DNA of 64,000 nt from Zeugodacus cucurbitae. Taxonomy: Eukaryota; Arthropoda; Insecta; Diptera; Tephritidae. Position numbers and translations under genes: made by a program. The notes under the pieces are model-generated. The model saw nothing but the letters and a program-made list of their open reading frames with translations. It did no database searches and was not told the DNA's origin. The first letter of the stretch is position 1; every line of letters begins with the position of its first letter. Below are positions 1 to 13,130 of this stretch, piece by piece. The stretch spans positions 50,366,001 through 50,430,000 of the forward strand of contig NC_071671.1 of assembly GCF_028554725.1 (NCBI RefSeq), in the 5' to 3' direction.

Positions 1-614
1 TAAACGCATTTTAATTTCCCACAAGTACCAATAACTCTCGTTTACATTAGTATAAATATACACGCATACAGACATATAGACACATATACGGACATAGATG
101 TATACCACCGCGTAAGGTAATGCATTAGTAGGAATCACAGTCAAATGCTAATAGTTTAAGGGGAGTAACAAATCTTCAATAAAGCTGTCCATACATTTAA
201 CGCACAGTGGGCTCACTCTTTGAATAATCCTATCAAATATTTGTGGCAATCTCACTGCAATCTCCAAGCGAATATAATATTTTCTTTGTTCTTGTATAAA
301 ACCCCGTTTAGTGGCGTGTTATTTGTAGGAATTTCGCTGAAAGAATGTGCGGGCGGAGAAACATGGCTATATCGATTCATCCTTTTATTATAATACTAGC
401 AGACCGCTCCGGCTTCGCACGGGTTTAAACAAACATTTCAAAAGTTATAAGTTTTTACATACACATACTTTTCCGTTTCTTGCGTGGATTCATTTTAAAA
501 AAGTAAAATGAGGAAAATTCGAACAACAAATTATATATTTAATTTGTTCTTCAAGCCGCTGCACACGTTACACACACGTTACTCGACTCTCTGGCACGCG
601 ATTGCGATGCGAAG
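1..614. other. Intergenic, no gene seen
   Basis: AT-rich spacer with short CA/TA-rich microsatellite-like text near 55-110. No reading frame with recognisable protein similarity was seen on either strand. Confidence 0.5.
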
Positions 615-925
615 AGAATGACTTTCATGACGATTTTCAGTATTATATTGACATAGTTCAGCGAATAAAAAGACAGCGACTACGCTGGCTAGGTCATGTT
701 GTCCGAATGTACGAAAATACTCCAGCTCTGAAAGTGTTCGATGCAGTACCCGCCGTTGGAAGTGGAGGAAGGGGAGGGCCTCCACTCCGTTGGAGGGACC
801 AGGTGGAGAGCGACCTGGTTACATTTGAGATCTCCAACTGGCGCCGAACTGCGAAGGAAAGAGAGGAGTGGCGCGCTCTCATCGATTCGGCTATAACCGG
901 CTTAACGGTTGAACGCCAATCACAT
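615..925 (+). mobile_element. 3' fragment of an RTE-like non-LTR retrotransposon
   Basis: A plus-strand frame contains the string RLRWLGHVVRM, followed about 40 residues later by PLRWRDQVESDL and then NWRRTAKEREEWRALI. This order (RLRWLGHV-RM, Gly/Arg-rich linker, RW-D-V--DL, NWR--A-DR-EWR) is the usual C-terminal end of reverse transcriptase proteins of RTE-type and related non-LTR elements. No reverse transcriptase core lies upstream, so this is a 5'-truncated copy. An ATG at 602 opens the frame, but it is unlikely to be a real start. The antisense frames over the same bases are shadows. Confidence 0.72.
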
Positions 926-3900
926 ATACAATACTTAAATTTAAGTTCTAGAGCCTTATTAACGTATAAAATTTTTTTTAGTAAATATTGACCTCTATTA
1001 GATGTCTGTGGCGATCTTTTAATAGTAGATGTCACAGAAGCTCTGCGTACATCCGGACTGGACATTCATCAGGTCAATGACACTTGGCCTTTAATCAAAG
1101 GCTTGATAACCTATTTCCCGAGATTGTAATGCAATGTGTTCTGCTCTTGCTCATACAAGTAATGGAAATTTTGGTACTTAACACCGTGTCCATATCCGAG
1201 CTCAGTTCTTCACATATTCTTCTAATTTTTATACATAAGTAACTCCGCAACCCTTGAGGGAAATCGCTGTAATGTAGTCTAACATGATGGCAAAAAAGTC
1301 ACATTTCGAAGTACATGGTTGGTGAGTTGTTTGATTGATGGACTGTTTGGTTGAAAGCAGAAGTCAAAAGGATAATTTTCTCATAGTGCTCTTCAATAAG
1401 TCCCGACCAAACATTCAACCTTAGGCGTTGTGTAAGGCATTCTGTCTAGGGAACTTCTATTCTGTGTAAGGGAAACTGAGCTTTCGCAGAAAGTTTAATT
1501 ATCTTCAGCACCTTGTATTCTGATTATATAAAGGTGAGAATCTTAAAGGTAAGTCCTCAATGATGACCCCTACCATGTTATTCAATCTTTCTTAGTGGAA
1601 GTCACTGATATTTAAGGAATATTTTGAATGAACAGAAGCTTTGTTTATATATTATAATTTGCTTGATCATCACCATTTTTATCTGGTGATCATAATATAT
1701 GTGCCCGTGACTGTTGAAAAGCAGCTCGAAAGATATTTTGTAGTTTTTTCGTTGATTTTGAATTTTTTAATCTTTTAAAAATGCCTTTTAAGCAGTTTTT
1801 ATGAACAACGAGGATACCATTAAAGCAATGGCAAAACAGTGGTTTAGGACAGAAATTGAAATTTCAGCTCTCCAAACTAACTGTCTCAAAATCGACCTTG
1901 TGTGCTTTGAATTCGTCAATTATAAGCCGTCTGGGTTTTCCTTCAACCAACTTTCAATTCAAGTCACTCTTAAGAAAGATCCCGAAATCCACAGAAAGAT
2001 CTTAGAAAACTGGCTTAAACCCCAAATTTTAATTTTCGAAACAGTTAGAGGGTTATGACACGAACCTTAACCTCATTCCGAAATAGTTTTGAACTAACGA
2101 AATTACCGATATCCAAAATGTACTATATTTCATGGTTGAACTAGGTTATAAAAATTATTTGATTTTTTTTTAACATTTTGCGAATTAAATTGTTGTATTT
2201 CACACACTGTCAAACGTTTAAAGCCACAAATTGTAAAAAAAAAATTAAAAGAAAACGAAATTCATTAAATGAAACAAATTAACAAAGTGTTGCATTAAGC
2301 TGCTGTTGGCAAAGAGCAACTGGAATGCCGCACAACCCAACAAGAAGTAACAACACCACAAAGCAATTTATGCAACTGTATACAATTTGTATGTACCTAT
2401 GTTTGTATGCCTGTCTGTATGTATATGTAAGCGACATATCTTTAAATGTAGTGAAAATGCAATGCGCTTTCGGAGGCGTGTCACAACATAAAACAGCATA
2501 GTGCGTGACACGCAGTGAATAACAATAACAACAATAGCAACAGCAACCACAAATAGTAGTAGCAATAGCAAAGCAGAGGGTTGACGCCACAAATTTGTTT
2601 GACAGACCAAATGGCAGGGCAAAAATTTGCTGTTCACTTTGCAGTCAACGGCGGCAACAATAAAAACAACAATTATAAAATTGTATACTCAAATGAAAAG
2701 AGATTTGAAGCAAAAAATCAAACACAACAAAAGGCAATTTGCCGCATTTAAAACGACACTTTACTGCAAATTTCATGCGCACGACAAAGCGGAGTGGCAG
2801 AAGCAGCGCTGTCGACAGCGCAGTTTGTGTAGTACCTTAATCTCATGCTACGCAACACAATTGAATGTTTCAATGCATAAATAAATGTATGTGTGTGTGC
2901 TCAAAACACAATTCATTACGCAGCTAATAAGTCAACCTCAAACGCTTATAAGCCACCGCTTAGCTGCCGTAGATTCCATTCAGAACGCTCAGCAGCCGTG
3001 AGCATGTATCGATGTGTGTGTGTATGTTCAGGAAATCGCCCCCTTTTCGTCCTCGCAGTGGCTGCAGCGCACCCTATTAAACGGCTGGCAATCCAGGCCG
3101 CCTGGCAGTTAGTGCCGTTTTGGGGCGTGACACGTGAGACACCTGGAGTGATTGTTTGCTGATGCACATGCTGTAAATGAGAGCCGAAATCATATGCCAC
3201 ATACGACATAACTGTATATATATGGACATATATAAAAAGTCACACAAATTACCTTCGATTAATGCAAACTTCGTGTCACTGTTATCCTCTCGTACATTAG
3301 CACCATTTATTGCTTTTTTGTTGTTTTTCGTCTCTCTTCAGCCTCTTCAAATTGTGAATTGTTACAATTTGGTGCGTTAAATTGCACTATTCGTCATGGA
3401 CTTGTGATGTGTGAAATTGACAGTTGACTTTTCTGCTCTCACTTTCCATTTCTCCTCTTCCCTTTCCATATTCACACGCACCAACTGCCGAAATCGGTTT
3501 TAGGTTATGTTGTTCTTACACTTGAAATCACCGATTATCGCCCAGTTTTGGGCTGAAGTGTTGTGCGTGATAAATTTGAAAAAGTGGCTTATTAATTGAT
3601 GTTGAAGATTGGGTCAATTATAGTAATGATTTACTATAAAATGGCATTCGATAGCAGCACTATTTTTAGCTTCCTCACCGTTGCTGAGTAGAGCACTTGA
3701 ATCCTTACTTTCTTAGATACTTTGGTCTCTCCGAATATTTTATATATTAAGACTTTCTAACTTCAAATAAAAATCAACAGCAGTTTAAAGGCTACTAAAC
3801 ACTTTGAAGTTCTTCTCTTCTTTATAATCTCTGCGGATTCATCAATCAGAACATTAAAATAATCATAAAAATCTCAACAGTTAAGATATTTAGAATCACA

Positions 3901-5225
3901 AGGAACTCACAAACTTTCATTCTTTAATGCTTGTGCTCATTTAGAGAATTCTAACGAGGTGTAGTTTTGGACCGGACAAAAAATTGTGTGCGCGCAGGTT
4001 TGTAGATCCGAGCGCCGTGAAAAGGTTGCATTAAAGGATCTTTGAATATCAGTTTATGGATTTCATGGTGGATTTATAATTTTCAAATCTCTTTCAAGCC
4101 ATTTGTATGTAAAGTAAATAAGTAGACTTTTTAAAAAACTTAAAAAAAAACTTAAGACTTTAGTAAAAAATTTACTAAATCATTATAGTAAAGTCGGAGT
4201 CTTCTCCTTCCTTGCGATATCAACCATACGAATACGACAGAGTCCCTTGTACTAGTATTTACTTACTTAGTTGTCACTTGAAGAAGTATCTATGACTTAT
4301 TTGAATCCTCATAGATAACCAATTTTGGGTTAGTTAATATTGAAATATTATACCAGAACGGTTTCCGAAGCATGAAAGGGGAACGAGAGGAAAATTCGAG
4401 AGAAGGTTGAAAAAGGACTAGATCGAAAAAATTTGTAACGAAATTTGGTGAATTTGGGGATATATTAATCTTAAAAACACTACACCTTTATAGAAAGCTT
4501 TAATGGATCTCTAAAAAGACTCAAGTTCAAGCAAAAAAAGTTTAGTGAATATCTTTGACTGGAGGAGTAACTGTTTTGAAATAATACCATATGTGGGTTA
4601 CAAAACAATGGTAACAGATTTATTTCAATACAATTTAATGATCTGTCGGGATCACACTGGAGAGTTTACAAGAATGTCGTTAAAATAACCCGTAAAAATC
4701 TAACGAACGATTTTTCACAGTTTTATTCAGATTACTCTGAAGAATTTATCTGGAAAATTTTCTTTAACCCGTCGGAAAAATATGTTTTCTGGGCACTGAA
4801 AACTGTACCGCTTAACTATTGATCTCTTACAGTTTTAATAAGAAAATTATTTATGATTTTTCGAAATATTGTCTTGAGCTTATGAAAATGGACCAGAAGC
4901 TTCGCCAGACAGAAGACTTCATTCAGTATTGCCGAATGCACTCTTTCAAAAGTATATAAACAAAGAGAAAAAAAAGTGTTTTAAATGTTTTTTGTTTTAA
5001 ATGTTTTTGAACTTATCTTATTATTTAAATTGTTTCAATTTCATTTATATTCTCTTAATATTTAAAACAAATTAAAATTTTAAGTAAAACTGGCACTAAT
5101 TGCCAAAAAGTAAAACAAATAAATTAATATTTAATTAGACGCTTAATTAATTAGTTTATAATCTCAGAACAAACGTAAAACTGAAGTCTTAAATTACCAC
5201 CGCATAACGGCGACCGATCAACCAC
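926..5225. other. Intergenic region downstream of unpg
   Basis: About 4.3 kb lying 3' of unpg. It is AT-rich and carries GT and CAA microsatellite text around 2520-2560 and 3010-3030. An 85-codon plus-strand frame at 1801-2058 has no family I recognise. I see no exon with clear splice context and no complete mobile element. Confidence 0.5.
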
Positions 5226-5624
5226 TCAATAAATACTCCGCGCCAACGCCAAAGTGCCCGTCACTGTGTTCGTTGCCGCCGCCATATTCGCTGCCGCCAT
5301 TAATGCTGCCGGCGACGCCGCAGCGTTGAGCACACCAGCAGCGCTGCCATTACTCAGACCCGCGATCACACCATTGGCAGCATTGAATTTCTCAAAGCCG
5401 CTCAGTTCGGTGGGCATCTTCTTACGCAGATCCGGTTTTGGACCACTCAGGCACATTTTCTCAAGCTGCTGGTGTTGCGAACGCACCGCAAAACGATTCA
5501 CATGCACGGGTATGGGTACGACTATTTTGGTGCCACCGCCAGCACCGCGACCGAGACCATGCGATGTGAGACCGGCTTTGACACGCTTCCATTTGGCGCG
5601 ACGATTTTGAAACCAGATTTTCAC
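5226..5624 (-). CDS. unpg: unpg exon 3 (recognition helix and C-terminus)
   Basis: The acceptor is CAG at 5627-5625, and the exon begins GTG AAA ATC TGG (V K I W). It encodes the recognition helix and the conserved C-terminal tail, including an Ala-rich run, and ends in TGA at 5228-5226. The frame is phase 0 with exon 2. Confidence 0.94.
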   Translation of the reverse strand: MKIWFQNRRAKWKRVKAGLTSHGLGRGAGGGTKIVVPIPVHVNRFAVRSQHQQLEKMCLSGPKPDLRKKMPTELSGFEKFNAANGVIAGLSNGSAAGVLNAAASPAALMAAANMAAATNTVTGTLALARSIY

Positions 5625-8600
5625 CTGTCAGGGAAGGGGAGAGAGGGAGGAAATAATATTATAAAATATGTTATTAAAGATTGATTCTTTTAAATTGAAT
5701 ATTTTATCAAATAATGGTTTAAAAATGTTGTAAGAATGGTTCTTTACGGTTCTTACCTGCACTTCGCTGAGTTTGAGTGTCGTCGCTATTTGACTTCGCT
5801 CCGTTAAACTGAGATATTTCTTCGCATGAAACTCTCTTTCCAGTTCCAATAATTGCTCGGAGGTAAAAGCTGTTCGCCTTCGTCGCGATTTCGAACTACT
5901 ACCGCCAAAATTACTGGAGGAATCTTTATTTGAGTCGTTTTGTCCACCCGTCGCTTCATCATCGGAACAGTCTTCACTATCAGAGTGTGTATAGCCTGAA
6001 ATGAAAACAGAGATAACATTAGTTTATGTATCACAAAGATAACATTTTTTTGTGTTTGCTTGTTCACTATTACTAAAGATCCTTCTGGCCTAAGGTCTGA
6101 ATCTCAATGACAAGTGCGGTGACACCGGCCTTATATTTAAAAGATCAATTCATCTCTTTATTCTGAAAAATGTCGCCTTTGAGAAATCAACACAAAGATT
6201 TCTTGAAACTGACTTTTTTGAACAAGCGCTCGAAGTAGCGGATATAAAAGTGAAAAATCTCTGCAGATTTGTAGTACGCTTAGGACGTTTTGTCGAATCA
6301 TAATACCTAATCTTGGGGTGATTCTGGTTTCACAAAGGACTGTGTTTAATAGTCTAAGTGTGTATGGAGCAACCATACGGCCTAACCTAACCTAACTATC
6401 AATGGCAAACGATGAAATTCTTATATGGATATACGGTAGTTGGGGAACAAGTGCACCGATGTCATCAATTTACTATTAACATAACTTACATATTAAGCGA
6501 TATATTCGGCATTGAATAGATATAGACAGATAACGAAAATCCCTAAATTATGTATATGGGACTAAACTAATGACTGGAACTCTGCAACCACCATTGTGTT
6601 CAAGAAAAAATTCTTTCTTGCTTAAGTTCATTAAAATTACGTACAAATTGAACGACATAGGAGGCGAAAATCTATACAGGGACTACGGATGATATCTAGT
6701 GATTTAATTATCTATTTATATATATTATTATTATATTTAATATAAAAAATCGGGTGTAATCCATCGACCAATTTCACCCTTTTTTCGTTACAAAACCACA
6801 AAATAATACATTTCCTGAAGTTAAGATATTTTAGATATTGACCGATAAATGTGACTTTATACCGTAGTCGACCAAAAATTCGAAAATGGTTGTGTTAGAT
6901 ATGTGGAGAAATACTTTTATAAATTTGTAACACTAGTCAATATTATTATAATGAAAAGATCTCTTCGTCGAGTCTTTGAAATATCCCGCAAATTGACATA
7001 TCATTCTTATATATAATATAATAATAGGGTTTCAAGGAGTTCGAGAAGGCATAGTTCGATTTTGACCAATTTCAGAAGACAGTTGTCACATCTTAAGAAC
7101 ATTACTTGTGCTAGATATGTTTCTTTTACTTAGATATCTTCAGTGAAGATTTCATATTTATATTGTAAAATGAAATAAATCTGATTGAATATAAAATTAT
7201 ATTATAATTTATAGTTAACAAACTGTGTATGCAATCTATAAAGTACTAAAAATATATTCAAATAGAATCCCTGCAAAAGAAGCCGTCTCTCAAACTTTTT
7301 GTTATCCTCAACTGAGTACTCAATTATCTCTACACAAGCATATATTGTCAACCGCAATCATAAATATTTAAATTTTCAAAACGGAAACACATGCATACCC
7401 ACACCACCTCCCACCGAAACTTCTTAGAAATGCGCTCAAGCACCCACACTACAAATCTGAAATAATTTCGAAAATATTTATATGAATTAAATTAAGCGAA
7501 GTTAAGTAATCTGTGTTGTCACAATGAAATGAATTACTTTCTACTACAGAGAATTGCAATTGAAGCTTGCCGAATGAGCATACACAAACACAAAGCCACA
7601 CATAAACAACCGGACGATTGCACCGCCCTTAATATCCTGTCAAATAAAATTATGGACAAAGTGACACACACACGTACACCCACATAACATAACGGCATAA
7701 GGCAGATACGCCGCAACGTCAACATAGCGGCAAAGGCAATATCTTGAATGCGAAAGGTTAATGGGGTGTGTCAAAGCTTGTGGCAAGCGTTATGACAACA
7801 ATAAAGACAACAGCAATGCCAAGCGACAAATGTCAGCAGTTATGTATGTGAGTGTGTGACAGTACTTTGTGGCGATCAGCGCATCAATTTCGTTTGAATT
7901 CGCTGCGGCTGTTTGAAATATGACACCCACTTGCCGACAACAACAACAATTACAGTTAACACCGCACCCTCTCACCCCACATGGCAAAAGCTCCGCGACA
8001 AACAATTGCGCTTAAGCGTGAAATCCCAACAAATAATGCGCGAAATATGTATTTGGCTTCTACGAAATTATCAACAAATTGCTTGTTGTTGTTGTTATTA
8101 TCTGTTTTTTTTGTACTTAAATGAGTTTGAACAAATTGAATGTTAAGAATCACCGCAAATGAAGTCATAATCGGCTGATATGCATATAATGTTATTGTTT
8201 TTGTAGTGATTCTCCGCTGTCCAAGCGAAACGTTGCAGACACGAGCTTATAATATTTCTTAACACTTGTATGCTTGAGTGGCGCTGGCGTGTCTGCAGAC
8301 AATTGCCCGCCACATTGATGTATGAAGCGAACGAAGGAGCAATGTCAAGGAACACAAAATCAGCGCAATACAGTTCAAGAAAGCAAACTAAAAACAGTGA
8401 GATATTTGAGTTTAACCGTTCAATAATTGGATACACAACTTTTTTAGGGATCTGGATATAGGATATATAAAAGCTCAAAAAGCCAAATTATTGGAAGTCA
8501 GTTTGAAAAACTCTAAAAGGCTGTAGAAAGGTTCATATTTTATAATCTCTAAACCCGAAATATTTTCGGTGGAATAGGGTAGATCATATCAGAATAAAGT

Positions 8601-11600
8601 CGACTAACTTATAAGGATTTTACCGAACGCTTAATTGAGTCAATATTTGCAGATTATTTGTTAATTGCCGTAATTAAGGCTTTGAGAAAAAGTGGGTTTA
8701 TCGCGTATTAACAAATAGTCGAATTTTAAGTTATGGATCTATCTTGAATTTAGACACAATATGGGTATTCTATTATTTGGTTAAGAAAAGGTTTTACTGT
8801 AGATTGGCCACTTCATTGAGATCTCTTTATAACAAATTACAATATCTCTTCTCTCTATTTAGTTCTTCGATGAAAAAGTACAGTCCATATATTTTTAACA
8901 GCCTTGTATTGGCAATTAGTTCGGTCTCTATTGAGACTTGATATTGGAGGACTTCTAATAGGGTAAAGGTTGAAACTGCGGTTCGGAAGATGATGTACAC
9001 TTTAGCATTCTGAATTATTGATTTACAGTGGAGTTAATATAAAGGACCTAGGACTTTTTCCTAAGCTAAGTAGAAATAGTAGTTTGAAAACGGTCGAAAT
9101 TGTAGAAGTACAACTTTCTAGATGAAAGTCAAGCTGGGAGAGAGTGAAGCGTGAAATGAAGTTCTTTCCAACGACAGCCGGTTCTGCGGTATCGGAACAG
9201 GGTTCTTATTTCGTGGAACTGAACCTGTTTGGATCGGTAAGTTATAATTTATGGAGTGCTCCAAAGGAACTAGATAAAACTGTCTGAAAGTCTGTCAAAC
9301 TAAACTGAAGGATAATTTAATAAGGAAGAACGCGAACCAATGTATTTTTTTGATTCCAGCTAATCAAGAGACAAAGAAAAATCTACGAGTATATTTTTGA
9401 CAAAAAGAGAAACACAATAAGTCCATCAACCGATCAATCTCGGTTTTATGTCTTGTATGACTCACATTTGCACTAACTACATCAAAAGCATAACTAAAGA
9501 CTTTTGCTCTACTGTATTTAGCGCACATTTTAAATGGCACTCTGAACTGTCAGTTATGAATATTTAATTTACAAAAAGAACAGCGGAGTGGAATGGTCCT
9601 GAAGTGGCGAAATAACGATGATGATGATGATGATTGCTCTGTTAAATGAAATATTAATTTTTTGCGATTAGTTACGCCTTCTACAATACAACAATAAATA
9701 CGAGTCCCGCTCTCCCACCACCCACCACATAACAAACATAAAATTATTCACCAACATGTTGGCCGTGAAGCGAGCGATCCCATTTTACGCTTTTACTATC
9801 AAGGATAAATAATGAAATATGAAATGAAAATCCACCACCAACAACAACAATAATTGTATGTGTGTGAGTAACACTGACTGACGACAGCATAATTTTGAAA
9901 TAGAAAATGACACACAATAGCGAATGCGCGCTCTCTTTTTGGCACGCTCACTCAACAGCGCAGAGTTGCAAATGTCAAAATGTCAGTTAAAATATGAAAA
10001 GTCTACTGGCTGCTGCCCCCGCTCCCGTGTCCTTCACCACTCACTGCCGCGTTAATTTTATTGTAATGTTGTTGTTGTTGTAGCGAACGCTTGATAGAAG
10101 AAAGAAGAGTTGAAAGTTTTGATTGACGCCTAACAACGGATCTTAAATGCTTTTATGCAAATGCCCAATGCACAATCATAATTGTTTGCGGAACGGAAAA
10201 TCTAATGGAAATGTTCGTTTGTACGATTGTGTATTTGTATTTTCGTATTAATTAGCCATAACCATTTCTAGTCAAAGCTGTTCTTTGCTTAAATGCAAAT
10301 GAGTAAAGTGAGTGCTAAGTGGCGAATTAAAAAGGTGTGGACGCCTGTGCTTATGTACGTACTTATGTATGTTTGTGTGAAGTGTGAGGCGTGCAACAAA
10401 TCGTTCAGAAATGGTGCACTGAAAGCTAATTGCGTTGAGAGCCGGAACTGAAAACTTACTCACTTTGAATTGTGATTTCGATGAACTAGTGGTAACAATG
10501 GACTGCCAAAAGCGTTATGAGTAGACAATTTCATTGGAAAATGTTTTTGTTTAGACCGGATTTAGTAGAAAGCTTAAAATGCAATACTGGTAAAACGAAA
10601 ATAGAAATCAACTTAAAAAATTATAGTTTTTTACCTCATTTATATTATTTTAATTTATATGATTTTACGTCAAATAAAATATCTATTAACAATTTCGAAA
10701 TTGGTTCTCAAACCCAGGCAAGTTCTTCTGAAATTGAAGACGTGTCAAGTTCACCATAACCAATGCCGGAATGTTCTCATTTTCTGATACTATTTTCAAA
10801 AATCGTATGAAGCGATGCCTATATCAAACCGAAATAGGGGATATCAAGTCTTCTCGGAACAAAATGTTCCAAGTTTCAATTCGAAATATTCCTCTTACTT
10901 TTCTCAGTGTCTTTCATGACGAACAAAAGAAAAAGGTTCAGTTTTTGTAAACAGATAAAACGGGTAATCCGTTAATTTATTTCTAAAAATACAAAATCCC
11001 CCGTTTTAAGTGTCGAAGTTAACAATAACAACACCAACTATAGAAGGAACTATGATATGGAAGAGGAATATGGAATAATGCGGTACTACTGGCACATATC
11101 ATCCCATTCATAAGTTAACCGAGCACAGATGTTTCAGCACCCCGCTTACACCGCTTTTCTGGAATAATTTTTCACTTATTTATTCCATTTTTGATAACCA
11201 CCCTAGTTAATACAGTGAATATTCCGATTGCAGCCCAAAACAAAACCTCGAATACCTTCAAGACCCAAAAAATATTTCTTGGAGATGCATATCTATGTTC
11301 AGAACATTTCAAAATTTAGAAAAAATATGCTTATCACTCATTGTATAAACCCAACCAGTGTCTTAAGTTAGGTTACTGAGTTGAAAGATGGTAGGAGAAG
11401 TGGAGGATGACAAGAAAAATGGTAAACAGTGACTAAATTGAAGACAACCATAGAGTTCATTTGGTAAGTCAAGTAAGTCGTAATCTAAACTTCACTAAGA
11501 TAATGACTATCCCTTAACTTAAGCCAGACTCTTTAATATTAAGAATATAATCCAATATCAAATTTTGTGTACCTCTGCTCTTATCCATATCAGTGCTGTA

Positions 11601-12551
11601 ATTTTTCGGTGACATTGTTAGACTAATATCGCTGCAGGAATCACCGCTACAATCGAAATCCTCATCCATGCCCACGTCCAAGAGCGCTTCGGACGTGTGA
11701 GATTTCAACGAATCGCGACTATTCGTATTCGCACAACTGGAGGCAGACGAAGCCATCAAGCTCATATCATTTGGAGGCTGTTGTTCGCATGGCAACGCGT
11801 TGGTTTTACTCGAATTGGGACTCTGTAGACGCGTGTGTACCGTTAAATTGTGCACATAATCATCGCCCGCAAAATCGATATTTGAGCGCTGCTGATCAAC
11901 GCTGGCTTCATTGGCAAGACCCGCTGGCGTCACATTTGTTGGAGCATGCTCAGCACCAACCAGCCCACCGAAACCGCTCAGCAACAGTTTATCACGATAA
12001 TTTGACGCTTCCGACGGATTAAAGAGAAAACGTGGCTCCAGCGCATGTGCCGACACCGACGGCAGCGAGCGTGCGTGATCACTGCTACCCGTGAAATTGG
12101 CACCAGCGGCCAACGCATGCGGATGAGCAGGTGGCATTGTGGTTGTGCCTTTCGAGGCTAATTGTGACGGCAGTGGGGGCGCTGAGCTGACACTCTGCTC
12201 AACTTTGGCAAAATTGGTCAGGTAACAGCCGCTGGAGATCAGCTGTGTAAGCCGATCGTGATTTTGTGCGAAATAACCGTGTAGCCAGGGATTGTAGAAG
12301 GGGAAATTGGCGAGACCTAACGCCGAAGAGGCGACCAAAGCGCGTGCATTCAGCTCATCCTGCTCACGATTATTGGTGGGCGCTAATATTTGTGTGTTTC
12401 TTTCGAGCTCTTGTTGTTGTTGTTGCTGTTGCTGATGTTGTTGATGGTTGGCGATCAGACTCTCGATGGAAAAGGGTGTAGAAAATTTTGTTAGTTTGCT
12501 AGCAGTTTCCGTAGCCAGGGGCCGAGTGCCCTCCATGTTGCAGAATGACAC
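5226..12551 (-). CDS. unpg: Unplugged, Gbx-class homeodomain transcription factor (three exons)
   Basis: Three exons join on the minus strand: 12551-11573, 5995-5757 and 5624-5226. All junctions are GT-AG and the frame stays open for 538 aa; the Drosophila protein is of similar size. The homeodomain spans about residues 363-422. It starts RRRRTAFTSEQ and ends in a recognition helix with KIWFQNRRAKWKR, so Gln50 and Asn51 are present. An eh1-type Groucho-binding motif, FSIESLI, lies at residues 27-33 and is followed by a poly-Gln tract. The tail after the homeodomain (GLTSHGLGRG, VHVNRFAVRSQHQQLEKMCL, ending ALARSIY) is what I know from Drosophila Unpg. Unpg acts in the nucleus, in tracheal branch and nervous-system patterning (known for the family). 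ATG 12551 is the first in frame; Met6 is an alternative. Confidence 0.95.
5757..5995 (-). CDS. unpg: unpg exon 2 (homeodomain helices 1 and 2)
   Basis: The acceptor TTTCAG ends at 5996 and the donor GTAAG begins at 5756. The exon supplies the two bases that finish Gly327, then an acidic linker (YTHSDSEDCSDDEA), then the homeodomain from its basic arm to LKLSEVQ. Gbx and many Antp-like genes have an intron at exactly this point before helix 3. Confidence 0.94.
5996..11572 (-). other. unpg: unpg intron 1
   Basis: A 5.6 kb intron. It contains a non-LTR 3' end near 6180-6397, and otherwise AT-rich sequence with CAA/GTT microsatellite runs (about 9838-9850, 10070-10083). No nested gene was recognised. 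A large first intron in a patterning gene is a likely place for enhancers, but no specific site can be supported here. Confidence 0.75.
6180..6397 (+). mobile_element. 3' terminal piece of a non-LTR retrotransposon with CCTAA-repeat tail
   Basis: A short plus-strand frame near 6213-6303 reads EQALEVADIKVKNLCRFVV and then a stop. It is followed by about 75 bases of untranslated sequence and a tail of CCTAACCTAACCTAAC at 6381-6396. The layout (end of an ORF2-like protein, short 3' UTR, simple-repeat tail) matches jockey/R1-type elements. The tail repeat is the same as the one ending the element at 60112-62124. The copy is 5'-truncated. Clade assignment is uncertain. Confidence 0.5.
11573..12551 (-). 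CDS. unpg: unpg exon 1 (N-terminal half)
   Basis: It encodes residues 1-326 plus one base of codon 327. The donor reads AGAG|GTACAC with GT at 11572-11571. The exon has the eh1 motif, a poly-Gln run, a long low-complexity Ser/Ala/Pro region, and the conserved acidic stretch CSGDSCSDISLTMSP just before the splice. The frame runs on to a stop at 11514, but residues after SRG are intronic. Confidence 0.93.
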
Positions 12552-13130
12552 TTTTAATTGAGGCGAAAGGGGTTTATTTTACAGGTATTTAGTATGTTTT
12601 TTAATTATCAGTATTTTTATCTAACACAATACACACTGTGCCACTATTTTTTCGAATGAGGTTATGAGTATTAATAAATATATATAAAGGTTTCACTTTG
12701 TGATTATCTCGAGAATTTTTTTATAAATTTTATAGAACACTTGTATATAAACCACAATCGAAAGAAAAACTCGAGTTATTCCGTCAAACCCGAAGCACTG
12801 AACCGTTGAAAAGTCGACAGCACACTAACTGACGCTCACCGCTGGCGACTGTTCCCAACGTTGACACGCTGGCAAGAGCCCAAAAGCAAGCAAACGACAT
12901 AAATAAACGATGTCGCCGCGCAGACATATCACGTACACGAACAGGCAGTCGTCTGGTTGGCTGCGTTCAGCAATTGAGCTCCGCTCTAATGGGGGTTGTT
13001 GGTGCAGGAGATTAGCGCAACGGCGTTGTTGCTACTGTTTTCGCACCTTCATTCCATAGCGATCAACAACAACACAAACCAACAACAAGCACAAGCTCCG
13101 CCCTATTGGTAGACCAAATCCAATATGGCG
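12552..13130 (-). promoter_or_regulatory. unpg: Region upstream of unpg, candidate core promoter
   Basis: This is minus-strand upstream sequence of the unpg start codon. A match to the fly initiator, TCAGTT, lies at 12832-12827 and would place the cap about 280 bp before the ATG. A DPE-like GGTTC lies 27-31 bases downstream of the putative +1, one base off the canonical spacing. A TATA-like AT run lies nearer the ATG (about 12690-12675). Which, if any, is used cannot be told from sequence alone. Confidence 0.3.

Noticed and set aside
5804..6067. 87-codon minus-strand frame overlapping the homeodomain exon
   Set aside because: It is out of frame with the homeodomain and crosses the acceptor site.
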